From Acidimicrobiaceae bacterium (GTDB lineage Bacteria > Actinomycetota > Acidimicrobiia > Acidimicrobiales > RAAP-2): a stretch of DNA of 64,000 nucleotides. Position numbers and translations under genes: made by a program. The stretch covers positions 133,739 through 197,738 of the forward strand of contig PMOI01000012.1 in the NCBI GenBank assembly GCA_003162475.1, in the 5' to 3' direction. Position 1 is the stretch's first letter, and each line of letters starts with the position of its first letter. Under the pieces are notes generated by a model, which worked only from the letters and a program-made list of their open reading frames with translations, was not told the DNA's origin and did no database searches. Of this stretch, positions 9,325-20,138 are shown piece by piece.

Positions 9325-9359
9325 AAACAGCCGCCGCCTTCGGGCGGCGGCTGTTTTTT
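9325..9359 (+). terminator. rho-independent terminator after the cold-shock gene
   Basis: A perfect 14-bp stem (9325-9338 with 9343-9356) closed by a TTCG tetraloop (9339-9342) and followed by a run of T through 9359. It begins 18 bp after the cold-shock stop codon. The UUCG loop and GC-rich stem make this the clearest terminator in the window. Confidence 0.95.
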
Positions 9360-9388
9360 GTGTGCTGGCCTCCTCTACGGTACGTTTG

Positions 9389-9404
9389 GTTACTACCAAG
9401 TAAC
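9389..9404. promoter_or_regulatory. operator-like inverted repeat upstream of the acyl-CoA dehydrogenase
   Basis: GTTACT-ACCA-AGTAAC is a perfect 6+4+6 inverted repeat ending 23 bp before the ATG at 9428. A second, overlapping dyad (TTGGT-TACT-ACCAA) shares its left part. Size and position suit a dimeric regulator such as TetR; the TetR gene at 11199-11828 is a candidate, but nothing in the sequence proves it. Confidence 0.4.
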
Positions 9405-9427
9405 TTCTTCGATCCCCAAGGTGCGAC

Positions 9428-10642
9428 ATGAGCGATTTTTCGATGCAACTCAACGAGGACCAGATCACCCTGCGTGACTGGCTGCACGGTTTCGCCGAGC
9501 AGCAGATGCGACCCATCGCCGCCGAGTGGGACGAGCGCGAAGAGACACCGTGGCCCTTTATCCAAGAGGCCGCCAAACTCGGCGTGTACGGCCTCGACTT
9601 CTTGATGAACGCCATCAGCGACAAGACCGGCCTTTCGTTCATGATCGCCCTTGAAGAGCTCGCCTGGGGCGACGCCGGCCTGTGCATGTCAATCATGGGT
9701 ACCACCTTGGGCGTGGCGGCGATCGTCGCCAACGGCACGCCCGAACAGCAGATGGAGTGGGTGCCGCGCTGTTTCGGTACACCCGACGACATCAAACTTG
9801 CCGCCTTCGCCGTCTCCGAGCCCGACGCCGGCAGTGACGTCTCGTCACTTCGTACGCGCGCGATCTACGACGAAGCACACGACGAGTGGATCTTGAACGG
9901 CACGAAGACCTGGATCTCCAACGGCGGCATAGCCAACATTCACGTCATCGTGGCCTCGGTCGACCCGAAGCTCGGCAGTCGGGGCCAGGCCTCGTTCATC
10001 GTGCCCGAAGGCACGCCGGGTATCAGCATGGGTCAGAAGTTCAAGAAGATGGGTATCCGCGCGAGCCACACCGCCGAGGTCATCCTCGAGAACTGTCGAG
10101 TACCGGGTGCGTGTCTGCTCGGTGGCAAGGAGAAGCTGGACGAGAAGTTGGCGCGCGTTCGAGAGGGTAAGCGCGCGTCGGGCCAGGCCGCGATGGCGAC
10201 CTTTGAGGCCACGAGGCCGGCCGTGGGCGCCCAGGCGCTCGGAATCGCGCGCGCGGCGTACGAGTACGCGCTCGACTACGCCAAGGAACGCAAGCAGTTC
10301 GGCCGAGCGATCATCGAGAATCAAGCAATCGCCTTCAAACTGGCCAACATGAAGGTGAGCATCGACGCGTCACGCCTCCTCATCTGGCGCGCCAGTTGGA
10401 TGGCCGCGACGCACCAACCTTTCACCAGTGGTGAGGGTTCGATGTCCAAACTCTTCGCAAGCGAGACGGCCGTCAAAGTGACCGAGGAAGCGATCCAGAT
10501 CCTCGGAGGGTACGGCTACGTGCGCGACTATCCGGTAGAGCGCTGGCACCGTGACTCGAAGATCTACACGATCTTCGAAGGAACCAGCGAGATCCAGCGT
10601 CTCATCATCGCGCGAGCGATCTCGGGTGTACAGATTCGCTAG
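9428..10642 (+). CDS. acyl-CoA dehydrogenase
   Basis: A 404-residue FAD flavoenzyme that alpha,beta-dehydrogenates acyl-CoA thioesters and passes electrons to ETF (etfBA lie at 33.3 kb). Both family signatures are present: [17 protein letters not shown] around 126-142 and the C-terminal [20 protein letters not shown] segment. The catalytic-base Glu lies in [17 protein letters not shown]. An unusual insertion rich in Lys/Arg ([19 protein letters not shown], about 236-254) precedes the helical domain. Acyl chain specificity cannot be read. Palindrome upstream, phosphatase gene 20 bp downstream. Confidence 0.93.
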   Translation: MSDFSMQLNEDQITLRDWLHGFAEQQMRPIAAEWDEREETPWPFIQEAAKLGVYGLDFLMNAISDKTGLSFMIALEELAWGDAGLCMSIMGTTLGVAAIVANGTPEQQMEWVPRCFGTPDDIKLAAFAVSEPDAGSDVSSLRTRAIYDEAHDEWILNGTKTWISNGGIANIHVIVASVDPKLGSRGQASFIVPEGTPGISMGQKFKKMGIRASHTAEVILENCRVPGACLLGGKEKLDEKLARVREGKRASGQAAMATFEATRPAVGAQALGIARAAYEYALDYAKERKQFGRAIIENQAIAFKLANMKVSIDASRLLIWRASWMAATHQPFTSGEGSMSKLFASETAVKVTEEAIQILGGYGYVRDYPVERWHRDSKIYTIFEGTSEIQRLIIARAISGVQIR

Positions 10643-10662
10643 CGGCTCGATTTCGTACGGCG

Positions 10663-11202
10663 ATGGCTTCGTCTCTCAAGTTGGTGACACTCTGCACGGG
10701 TAACGTCGCGCGGTCGGTGATGTTGGGCTTCATGTTCGAGAGCCTCGCCGAAGCCGGCGGGTTCGACTGGACCGTTCGAACGGCCGGCACCCACGTCGTT
10801 GAAGGAAGTGCGATGAGTTCGCGCACGAGGGACGCAATGCTGGCCCTCAGCGACATGGGCGAACACCACTACGGCGCTCACCGAAGCCACCAACTCTCGG
10901 GTGACGACGTGTCGTGGTCGGACGCGATCTTGACGAGCGAAGCGAGTCACGTCAACTTCGTCCGGATGAACTTTCCCGAAGCCGCGTCCAAGACGGTGTT
11001 ATTTCACCAGTTCGTGCGCGAAGCGCCGCTCGATCTCAGCTTTGATGAGCAACTGCGCTTCGTCGCGTCTCGTGCGCCACTCCCAGCTTTTGACGTCGAC
11101 GATCCCGCTGGAGGGGACCAGGCGACTTACGACGCGTGCGCGTCGAAACTCTGGGAACTGGCGCAGGTCTTTTCGACGATCGTGAGCGACGATGAGCGTT
11201 AG
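10663..11202 (+). CDS. low-molecular-weight protein tyrosine phosphatase-like protein
   Basis: A 179-residue protein with the LMW-PTP/arsenate-reductase fold. The phosphate loop near the N-terminus is CTGNVARS (Cys12, a CX5R-S motif), and a DDPAGGD segment near residue 147 sits where the general-acid Asp of the family is found. It follows the acyl-CoA dehydrogenase by 20 bp and probably shares its transcript. It converges with the TetR gene, overlapping by 4 bp. Substrate (phosphotyrosine protein, arsenate or other) is not evident. Confidence 0.8.
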   Translation: MASSLKLVTLCTGNVARSVMLGFMFESLAEAGGFDWTVRTAGTHVVEGSAMSSRTRDAMLALSDMGEHHYGAHRSHQLSGDDVSWSDAILTSEASHVNFVRMNFPEAASKTVLFHQFVREAPLDLSFDEQLRFVASRAPLPAFDVDDPAGGDQATYDACASKLWELAQVFSTIVSDDER

Positions 11203-11827
11203 TCGAGTTCGACGGAGCGCAGTCCGCCCCAGGCGAGCGTGGCACTTCGTGACGCGAGACGCTCAGCGACGCCGGGCGTCGGCGTGGGCCAGCCCTTTCC
11301 CTCTTGTTGAATGAGCCACGCCGTCGCGGCACCTTCAGCGATACCCACGACGCCCGCGGCGAGTTGGCGGCGGTGGTCGGGCTTGATGCGAACGGCGATG
11401 AGTGGCTCGAGGAACGAGACGAGGCCGAGTTCGACGGCTCGAAGGTCGCCCTTGGTTTCGCCCTCGTGCGAGTGGATGAAGAGAATGCGAAAGGCGTCGG
11501 TCTCGCTCACGACCATCTCGAAGTAGACGCGAAAGGCGACTTCGATCTTCGTTCGAGGTGAATCCACCGCGGCGACGGCGTCACGCAGCGAGGTGAGGAG
11601 TTTCTGCGCGGTCTGGTTCACTATTTCGCGATAGAGCTCGGTCTTGGACTCGAAGTACTGGTAGAGGATGGGCTTCGTGAAGCCAGCCTCCTTGGCGATG
11701 TCGTCCATCGTGGTCGCCTGAAAACCGCGCTCGGCGAAGATGGACCTCGCGACGAGCAGCAGTTGATCGCGACGCTCGGCGTGAGGCGTGCGTTCGCTCT
11801 GGGAAGATCGCTCGTCATTGATGACCA

Positions 11828-11828
<1 letters not shown>
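11199..11828 (-). CDS. TetR/AcrR-family transcriptional regulator
   Basis: A 209-residue TetR repressor. The HTH is canonical: a FAERGFQATTMDDIAKEAG helix pair followed by TKPILYQYFESKTELY. The effector domain (70-200) contains FRILFIHSH and a long hydrophobic helix, as in regulators of lipid or fatty-acid genes, but the ligand is not identifiable. ATG at 11828 shares its first base with the TGA of the upstream glycosyltransferase (TGATG), so it is translationally coupled. An in-frame TTG just before it is less likely. Confidence 0.88.
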
Positions 11829-13933
<2,105 letters not shown>

Positions 13934-13942
13934 CCTTCTTTG

Positions 13943-14596
13943 ATGAGTAGTCCCTCGCCCGAAGTCACTCTTCGTGACGCGGTCGTGCTCGTCGGTGGCT
14001 TTCCTCTCCTCAGTGGGGTCAACCTCGACCTCGCTCCTTCCTCGCTCACCGTCGTTACCGGCGCGAACGGCGCCGGCAAGACCAGCTTGTTACGACTTCT
14101 CGCGGGACTGGTCACGCTCTCGAGCGGCGCCGGCGTCGTCGCCGGCGTCGACCTGAAAGGTGACCTACGGGAACTTCGCCGACGGGTCGGTTGGCTTGGA
14201 CACGAAGGCTCGTTCTACGACGACCTCAGCGCGAGTGAGAATCTCGTCTTCGCGGCGAAAGCGCTCGCGCGCCCGACGGGTGAGGTCGCGAGCGTCCTCG
14301 AACGTGTGGGACTCTCCAGTCGAGCGGCGACGAGCGCGAAGCAGTTGAGCGCCGGTCAGCGCCGTCGACTCGGCCTCGCGTGGTTGCTCCTTCGTCGTCC
14401 CGCGTTGTGGCTGCTCGACGAGCCGTACGCCTCGCTCGACGACGACGGGAGAACGTTCTTCGACCAACTCATCGGTGACGTTGTCGACAGTGGCGCGACG
14501 GTGGTCGTGAGCGCGCACGATCCTCTTCGATCAAGAACGCTCGCACCACGCACGATCACGCTGGCGGGCGGCCTCGTCGTGGCCGACCGATCGTGA
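13943..14596 (+). CDS. ccmA: heme exporter ATP-binding protein CcmA
   Basis: About 217 residues; ABC ATPase that with CcmB/C releases holo-CcmE during cytochrome c maturation. Walker A is GANGAGKTS, the signature motif is LSAGQRRRLGLAW, and Walker B is ALWLLDEPYASLD followed by a switch His in VVSAHDP. Assignment as CcmA rests on the short single-domain length and its place first in a complete ccm set. The ATG at 13943 follows gmd closely. The stop overlaps ccmB (GTGA). Confidence 0.88.
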   Translation: MSSPSPEVTLRDAVVLVGGFPLLSGVNLDLAPSSLTVVTGANGAGKTSLLRLLAGLVTLSSGAGVVAGVDLKGDLRELRRRVGWLGHEGSFYDDLSASENLVFAAKALARPTGEVASVLERVGLSSRAATSAKQLSAGQRRRLGLAWLLLRRPALWLLDEPYASLDDDGRTFFDQLIGDVVDSGATVVVSAHDPLRSRTLAPRTITLAGGLVVADRS

Positions 14597-15252
14597 TTCG
14601 CACCGCTTGGTTGGTCGCCGTGAAGGACCTGCGCATCGAACAACGTAGTCGAGTGCTGCTCTGGCAGGTGTTGCCCTTTGGTGTCATGGCGCTCGTGCTG
14701 AGTGGCCTCGCGCTGGGTCCAACGCACGCCGGTCACTCGAGCGCGGGGCCGGGACTGTTCTATTTGGTGATGTTGCTCGTGGCGCTGCTCATGATCAACC
14801 GCAGCCAAGTCATCGAGGGTTCGCCCGGCACCCGGGCGTCGGTGGCGACCTTGGGACTCGACCCCGCGGGTGTCTTCTTGGGCAAGGCACTCGCGCTGGC
14901 GGTCGAGCTGTGGCTCACGGGCCTGGTACTGCTCGGTGGCGCGGTGCTGGTCCTGCACACGGCGCTCGCGGGGACGTTGTCGGCGCTACCCAGCGTCGTC
15001 GTGACGCTCGGGGCGCTCGCGGCCGCGGGCACGCTCTACGGCGCGCTCACTGGTGGGGGACAGGGACCGGTGACGCTGTTACCGGTACTGTCACTCCCGG
15101 CCTTCGCGCCGCTACTGATCGCTGGCGAACGCTCGTTCAGCGCCGCGCTCCACGGCGGCGCACTCTGGCGATGGTGGCTAATTTCCCTCGTCGCTCTGGT
15201 CGCCTACCTGGGCATCGGCATTCTGCTTTACGGTGTTCTGGAGGAATCATGA
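14593..15252 (+). CDS. ccmB: heme exporter membrane protein CcmB
   Basis: A 219-residue integral membrane protein with about six hydrophobic segments, partner of CcmA in the ABC complex. The N-terminal VAVKDLRIEQRSR and the INRSQVIEGSPGTRASVATL loop between the second and third segments are family-like. GTG start overlaps ccmA by 4 bp and the TGA overlaps the ccmC ATG (ATGA). Confidence 0.87.
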   Translation: MIRTAWLVAVKDLRIEQRSRVLLWQVLPFGVMALVLSGLALGPTHAGHSSAGPGLFYLVMLLVALLMINRSQVIEGSPGTRASVATLGLDPAGVFLGKALALAVELWLTGLVLLGGAVLVLHTALAGTLSALPSVVVTLGALAAAGTLYGALTGGGQGPVTLLPVLSLPAFAPLLIAGERSFSAALHGGALWRWWLISLVALVAYLGIGILLYGVLEES

Positions 15253-15971
15253 TGAAACTGCTCTCCCAACGCCTACTCGGACCGGTCACGCTTGTTTTGC
15301 TGGCTTTAACATTCTGGCTCGGTCTCTGGGTCACCCCACCCGACAAGGTCCAAGGCAATCTCGCTCGACTTCTCTACGTTCACCCGGCCGTCGCCTGGGT
15401 GGCGCTCTACCTCTCCTTTGGCACGGCGACCATCGCGAGTGCGCTCTACCTCTGGAAGCGTTCACGTTCGGTCGTGATGGACCGGGTTGCACACTGCGCC
15501 ATGGAGGTCAGCCTCGTCTTCATTATCTTGACGCTCATCACGGGTTCCATCTGGGGACGTCCAGCCTGGGGTGTGTGGTGGGCGTGGGACGCACGACTGA
15601 CGTCGACGGCGATCCTCGGCGTCTTCGCCGTTGGGTACTTGGCCCTTCGTCGAGCGAACGACGACTTCGAGTTGCAGGCCCGTCGTAGTGCGGTCGTGGC
15701 CATCCTCGCCGCGATCAACGTGCCGATCATTCACTTCTCGGTGCAGTGGTGGAAGACCCTGCACCAGGGCGCGTCGGTCTTCACGCCGGGCGGGAACTTC
15801 AAAGTGCACGGCATCATGCTCACGACGTTGTTCATAAGTCTCGCCGCCTTCACCCTGCTCTTCTTCTGGCTGTTACGCGAACGGTACCGAGTGGAAGTGT
15901 TGCGCGAAGAGCGCCAGCGCGTGTCGCTCGACGAGGCGCTCGCGCAACGGCGTCGTGAGGGAGTTCACTGA
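15249..15971 (+). CDS. ccmC: heme handling protein CcmC
   Basis: A 240-residue membrane protein that loads heme onto CcmE. The tryptophan-rich periplasmic signature WGVWWAWDARLTS is intact, and the flanking conserved histidines are seen in YVHPAVAW and IIHFSVQWW. About six membrane segments. ATG 15249 overlaps the ccmB stop; a much longer open frame exists upstream but runs inside ccmB. Stop TGA shares its A with the ccmD ATG. Confidence 0.92.
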   Translation: MMKLLSQRLLGPVTLVLLALTFWLGLWVTPPDKVQGNLARLLYVHPAVAWVALYLSFGTATIASALYLWKRSRSVVMDRVAHCAMEVSLVFIILTLITGSIWGRPAWGVWWAWDARLTSTAILGVFAVGYLALRRANDDFELQARRSAVVAILAAINVPIIHFSVQWWKTLHQGASVFTPGGNFKVHGIMLTTLFISLAAFTLLFFWLLRERYRVEVLREERQRVSLDEALAQRRREGVH

Positions 15972-16066
15972 TGGGCTACGTCGTGGCGGGCTACGCCTTC
16001 GCCTTTGGGGGGTTAGCGCTGTACGCGCTGTCAATCTGGTGGCGAGGACGACGTGCCCAGCGCTGA
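15971..16066 (+). CDS. ccmD: CcmD-like small membrane protein
   Basis: A 31-residue peptide: a single membrane segment (MGYVVAGYAFAFGGLALYAL) followed by a basic tail (WWRGRRAQR). Size, topology and position between ccmC and ccmE match CcmD, the small subunit that helps release holo-CcmE from CcmABC. ATG overlaps the ccmC stop by one base, and its 3' end overlaps ccmE by 14 bp. Too short for routine gene callers. Confidence 0.8.
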   Translation: MGYVVAGYAFAFGGLALYALSIWWRGRRAQR

Positions 16067-16535
16067 GATAACGCTCGATCTCACCCCCGTCGACGCACCA
16101 CCCTCGAAACGCCGAGGGCGGTGGCGCACGATTGGCGTCCTTGTCGTCCTCGCCCTCGCGGTGTTGGCGCTCCTGAGCCAAGGGTTACTTCACTCGCTCA
16201 ACTACTTCGAGACGATTCCCCAAGCCATGGGTTCGCGCGCCAAACTCGGCACCGAGACGATACGACTCGAGGGCGTCGTGAAACGCCACAGCATTAGCCG
16301 CACGTCGAGCGGCGCGTCGTTCGAGATGACCGGAGGCGGCAAGGCGGTCTTCGTCAACGCGCACGGCTCACCGCCCCAACTCTTCCAGGCCAACATCCCC
16401 GTGGTCGTCGTTGGCCACTTCACGAATTCGACGTCGGACTCGTTCTACGGCACGCAGATCTTGGTGAAGCACACGGCGTCGTACATCGCGGCGCATCCCA
16501 AGCGCGTGAAGGCCCCCAACGGGACGGTTCGATGA
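16053..16535 (+). CDS. ccmE: cytochrome c heme chaperone CcmE
   Basis: A 160-residue membrane-anchored OB-fold protein. A single anchor helix is at about 25-45. The heme-binding signature is VKHTASY, i.e. the HxxxY form (His covalently binds heme), not the CxxxY variant reported in some archaea and Gram-positive relatives. FEMTGGGKAVFVNAHGSPPQLF is the usual beta-strand region. GTG at 16053 inside ccmD. Confidence 0.93.
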   Translation: MPSAEITLDLTPVDAPPSKRRGRWRTIGVLVVLALAVLALLSQGLLHSLNYFETIPQAMGSRAKLGTETIRLEGVVKRHSISRTSSGASFEMTGGGKAVFVNAHGSPPQLFQANIPVVVVGHFTNSTSDSFYGTQILVKHTASYIAAHPKRVKAPNGTVR

Positions 16536-18493
16536 CCCTGACGTGGCTCGGTCGGGTCGCACTGTATATCTGCTTCGTCGGCGCGCTGGGTGGCGTGATC
16601 GAGCAGATCGCCGCCCTACGCCACCAACGAGCGTCGCGCGCGCTCTGGTGGGCGGGGCTGTCGCTCTTCGGCATCGTCGCGGCCGTTGCGGTGATGGAGT
16701 TCGCGCTCGTCACCCACAACTTCTCACTCGCCTACGTGGCAGAGAACAACGCCACCTTCACGCCGCTGCTCTACTCCATCACGGGTATGTGGTCGGCTCT
16801 CGAGGGTTCACTCATGTTGTGGGTCCTCCTGCAGTCGGCCGTGACCTTGGGCGTTCTGTACTTCTATCGCCGTGACGCGGCCGACGCGGTGGTTCGTTGG
16901 GCGGGGATGGTGCTCTTTTGCGTTGGCGGGTTCTTCACGCTGCTCATGATGGGCCCGGCCGATCCCTTCATCCACAACGCCGCGCTCGTGCACCAGGGCG
17001 CCGGTCCGAACGCTTTGTTACAGGACAATCCGCTGGTCGCCATCCATCCACCACTCCTCTACTTGGGTTTCGTCGGCTTCAGTGTCCCCTTCGCCTTCGC
17101 GATTGCGATGCTCATCACCGGACGCGTCCAAGATCGTTGGCCCCTCGAGCAACGTCGCTGGACCGTGCTGGCCTGGGGATCGTTATCACTCGGCATCGTG
17201 CTCGGCGCGTGGTGGAGCTATCAAGTACTCGGCTGGGGCGGCTTTTGGGGTTGGGACCCGGTGGAGAACGCTGCCCTCTTGCCCTGGTTGACCGCGACGG
17301 CCTACATCCACTCGGTGATCGTCCAAGACCGACGTGGTCTCTTTCGGGTGTGGAACCTCTCGCTCGCGGTCGCGACGTTCGCGCTGACGATCCTCGGGAC
17401 GTTCTTCACTCGTTCAGGCGTCCTCGTGAGCGTGCACGCGTTCTCGTCGAGCACGCTCGGGCCTATCTTGATCACCTTCTTCTTCTTGATCGTCGTTCTG
17501 GGCGCCGGTCTTCTCGCGTGGCGCGGCGACCGACTGCGAGCGCCAGTCGGCGTCGATCATCCCCTCTCGCGCGAGGGGCTCTTCGTCGCGAACAACATCC
17601 TCTTCGTGGGCTTCGCGATCGTGGTTTTGCTGGGCACGGTCTTTCCACTGCTCTACCAAGCCATCAACGGCACGCAGGTCACCGTGGGCACGCCGTACTT
17701 CGCCTCGGTGGCCGCGCCGGTCGCGGTGGTGCTGTTGGTACTCATGGCGGTAGCCCCGCTGGTCAGCTGGCGAAGTGCCGACGCCAAGGTCCTCTGGGGA
17801 CGCACTCGCGTAAGTGCCTGGGCCGGTATCGTGGCCGTCGCTCTCCTTCTCGTCTTCGACGTACGACGTCCGGCGGAAGTGGTCGCGGTCTTTCTCTCGG
17901 TGCTCGCGGCCGGCGCGGCACTGCGCACGCTTCGCGGCTCGCTCGTGGCGGCGATCCGACGCGGGTCGTGGCGTAGCGTGCTTCGCGCGCCAGCGACCGG
18001 CGGAATGATCGTGCACCTGGGCGTCGTGATCTTGGCCCTCGGCATCGTGACCTCGACGACGTACGTCACGCGCGCCGAAGTGACGCTCGCCTCCGGCCAG
18101 AGCACCGTCGTTGACGGCCAGCTGGTTCTCTTCTCGGGCTTTCACGCCGTGAACGACGCACTCAAATCCGCAACCCAGTTGAAGGTCACCGTGGACGGAC
18201 ACGAACTGCGTCCGTCCATCACGACGTACCACGGCCGGGGCGGCACGACGGTCGGCACGCCAGCCATTGACTCGAACTTCGCGCGCGACGTCTACGTCAC
18301 CTTCGACGCCGTTGGCGGCAACGGTTCCACCTCGGGCGCGCAGGTGCAGGACAATCTGCCGTCGGGCTCGGTCGTGCTGGGCGTCACCGTCGAGCCGTTG
18401 CTCGCGTGGTTGTGGTTGGGTGGACTGACCATTGGTCTCGGTAGTGCGCTGTCGTTCTTTCGCCGTCGCTACGGCGACGAGGCGTCGTCGTGA
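16532..18493 (+). CDS. ccmF: cytochrome c heme lyase CcmF
   Basis: A 653-residue polytopic protein that ligates heme from holo-CcmE to apocytochrome c. The WWD signature WGGFWGWDPVENAALLPWL is intact, conserved histidines are visible in AIHPPLLYLGF and AYIHSVIV, and a large periplasmic domain (about 505-620) precedes the last membrane segment. ATG overlaps ccmE by 4 bp. Confidence 0.95.
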   Translation: MTLTWLGRVALYICFVGALGGVIEQIAALRHQRASRALWWAGLSLFGIVAAVAVMEFALVTHNFSLAYVAENNATFTPLLYSITGMWSALEGSLMLWVLLQSAVTLGVLYFYRRDAADAVVRWAGMVLFCVGGFFTLLMMGPADPFIHNAALVHQGAGPNALLQDNPLVAIHPPLLYLGFVGFSVPFAFAIAMLITGRVQDRWPLEQRRWTVLAWGSLSLGIVLGAWWSYQVLGWGGFWGWDPVENAALLPWLTATAYIHSVIVQDRRGLFRVWNLSLAVATFALTILGTFFTRSGVLVSVHAFSSSTLGPILITFFFLIVVLGAGLLAWRGDRLRAPVGVDHPLSREGLFVANNILFVGFAIVVLLGTVFPLLYQAINGTQVTVGTPYFASVAAPVAVVLLVLMAVAPLVSWRSADAKVLWGRTRVSAWAGIVAVALLLVFDVRRPAEVVAVFLSVLAAGAALRTLRGSLVAAIRRGSWRSVLRAPATGGMIVHLGVVILALGIVTSTTYVTRAEVTLASGQSTVVDGQLVLFSGFHAVNDALKSATQLKVTVDGHELRPSITTYHGRGGTTVGTPAIDSNFARDVYVTFDAVGGNGSTSGAQVQDNLPSGSVVLGVTVEPLLAWLWLGGLTIGLGSALSFFRRRYGDEASS

Positions 18494-19023
18494 AACGCTC
18501 CGTCATGGTGAGCGCGCTGGCGGCGATCGTCGTCGTGGTGGCGTTGTCACTCTTCTTGGCGACGCGTCACCCGATAGTGAACGCCACGAACACCCAGAGT
18601 CCTCTGCTGGGTAAGAGAGCGCCGGCCCTCTCGGGCGCACGACTCGGCGGCGGGTCCGCGCTCAATATTGAGAGTGACCGCGGCAAGGTCGTCGTCGTGA
18701 ACTTCTGGGCGTCGTGGTGCGGCCCCTGCGTGACGGAAGCACCGAACCTGTCGACGTTCGCCTGGCAGGAGAGAAACCGGGGCGTCGTCGTGCTGGGCGT
18801 GGTCTTTAACGACTCGCTCAGTGCCGCCGAGGCCTTCGCCACCCACTACGGATCGCTCTATCCCTCGGTGGTGGACTCGGGCGGCGTCATCGCCAATCGC
18901 TACGGCGTCACCGCGCCGCCCACCACGTTCATCATCAACGCGAAGGGCGTCGTCGCGGCGACGCTGATCGGACCGGTGAGCACGCGACAGCTGGAAGAGG
19001 CCGTGGCCAAAGTGAAGGCGTGA
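18490..19023 (+). CDS. ccmG: thioredoxin-like CcmG/DsbE
   Basis: A 177-residue protein with an N-terminal signal anchor (about 6-24) and a thioredoxin fold. The redox motif is FWASWCGPCVTEAP, and the cis-Pro lies in TAPPTTFI. It reduces the apocytochrome CXXCH cysteines on the outer face of the membrane. GTG start overlaps ccmF (GTGA). Confidence 0.92.
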   Translation: MKRSVMVSALAAIVVVVALSLFLATRHPIVNATNTQSPLLGKRAPALSGARLGGGSALNIESDRGKVVVVNFWASWCGPCVTEAPNLSTFAWQERNRGVVVLGVVFNDSLSAAEAFATHYGSLYPSVVDSGGVIANRYGVTAPPTTFIINAKGVVAATLIGPVSTRQLEEAVAKVKA

Positions 19024-19403
19024 CCATACTTCGATCCTTCGTTCTATGGTGCGTGGCGTTCGTCGCGGTCGTAACCTTTGCCGTGGTGCTGAACCCTCAC
19101 GGCTCGAACGCGAGCGCGCGGATCGCTCACTTGGAAACGTTGGTGCGCTGTCCGTCGTGCGACGATCTCTCGGTAGCGGTGAGTAACGCCACGTCGGCGA
19201 TCGCCGTGCGTCACGAGATCGCGACCAAGGTGCACGAAGGACAGTCCGACGACAAGATCTTGACGTCGCTCGAATCGGCCTACGGCACGTCGATCTTGCT
19301 GAGTCCGCCCACGTCGGGTCTCGGCGTCCTGCTCTGGGTCGTGCCGCTCCTCGGACTCGTGATCCTCGTCGCGAGCGCGATTCGACTGACGAGGCGACGT
19401 TGA
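19020..19403 (+). CDS. ccmH: cytochrome c maturation protein CcmH
   Basis: A 127-residue protein with an N-terminal signal anchor, the LVRCPSCDDLSVAVSNA motif (the family RCXXC thiol pair, here CPSC), a three-helix globular domain and a C-terminal membrane helix (about 101-122). This is the CcmH/CcmL N-terminal-type module that reduces apocytochrome. GTG start overlaps ccmG by 4 bp; TGA overlaps the next TTG start. Confidence 0.9.
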   Translation: MTILRSFVLWCVAFVAVVTFAVVLNPHGSNASARIAHLETLVRCPSCDDLSVAVSNATSAIAVRHEIATKVHEGQSDDKILTSLESAYGTSILLSPPTSGLGVLLWVVPLLGLVILVASAIRLTRRR

Positions 19404-20128
19404 AGCGAAGCGAGCAGCAGATCCGTGACGAGATCACGCTGCGCGAGGCCTCACTGGCCGACGCTCGTCGAGAGCTCGAAGCGGGCGAACTGACCAGACT
19501 GCAAGCCGCCACCATCGAGGCCCGTGAAGAGGTCGCGCTTCGTCGGGCCTATGAGGAACTCGCTGAGGCGACGGACGAGAACACGCGAAAGCGTCCGGCG
19601 CGCCGTCGCCGACCCTGGATCCTCCTCGCGGGACTCGGATGTTTTTTGGTGGCCGTCATCGTCGTGCTGTACTCCTCACTCTCGGTGCGACAGGCGGGTA
19701 ACTCCGTCACCGGCAACGTGTCGCTCGGAAAGGCCCAACAAGTCACGCAGTTACTCGGCGAAGCCGAGGCGGACGTCGCCAACGGCAACGTCCTCGCGGC
19801 GCTCTCCGCCTACCAAGAAGTGTTGACACTCAGTCCGAAGAACGTGGCGGCGTTGACGCAGATCGGCTGGCTGGACTTCTCGGCCGGGAGTTCGAACACG
19901 AACCCCACGCTCGTGGCACTCGGCATAAAGGACCTTCGTCAGGCCATCACCTACGCGCCGCGAAACCCCGCACCACGTCTCTACTACGCCATCGTCGCGG
20001 ACTCGACCCCGGGCAACGTGGCTCTCGCCAAGAGTGAGTTCAAGGTCTTTCTCGCCTTGAAGCCCTCGTCGGCACAGCTCGCCATCGCGCGACCGTTTCT
20101 TTTACAACTAAAACTCCCGACCTCGTAG
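19400..20128 (+). CDS. CcmI-like TPR protein
   Basis: A 242-residue protein with TTG start overlapping the ccmH stop. Residues 1-65 form a charged helical region (EAREEVALRRAYEELAE), residues 72-92 are a membrane helix, and residues 110-235 have TPR-like pairs (EADVANGNVLAALSAYQEVL and the following GWLDF segment). This matches the CcmI / CcmH C-terminal apocytochrome chaperone by layout, although the single membrane helix and short TPR domain make the match loose. It ends the operon and converges with the permease gene 10 bp away. Confidence 0.75.
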   Translation: MKRSEQQIRDEITLREASLADARRELEAGELTRLQAATIEAREEVALRRAYEELAEATDENTRKRPARRRRPWILLAGLGCFLVAVIVVLYSSLSVRQAGNSVTGNVSLGKAQQVTQLLGEAEADVANGNVLAALSAYQEVLTLSPKNVAALTQIGWLDFSAGSSNTNPTLVALGIKDLRQAITYAPRNPAPRLYYAIVADSTPGNVALAKSEFKVFLALKPSSAQLAIARPFLLQLKLPTS

Positions 20129-20138
20129 AACTCGCGGT

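Noticed and set aside
14910..15248. Upstream extension of ccmC
   Set aside because: Lies within ccmB in another frame; CcmC similarity starts at ATG 15249.
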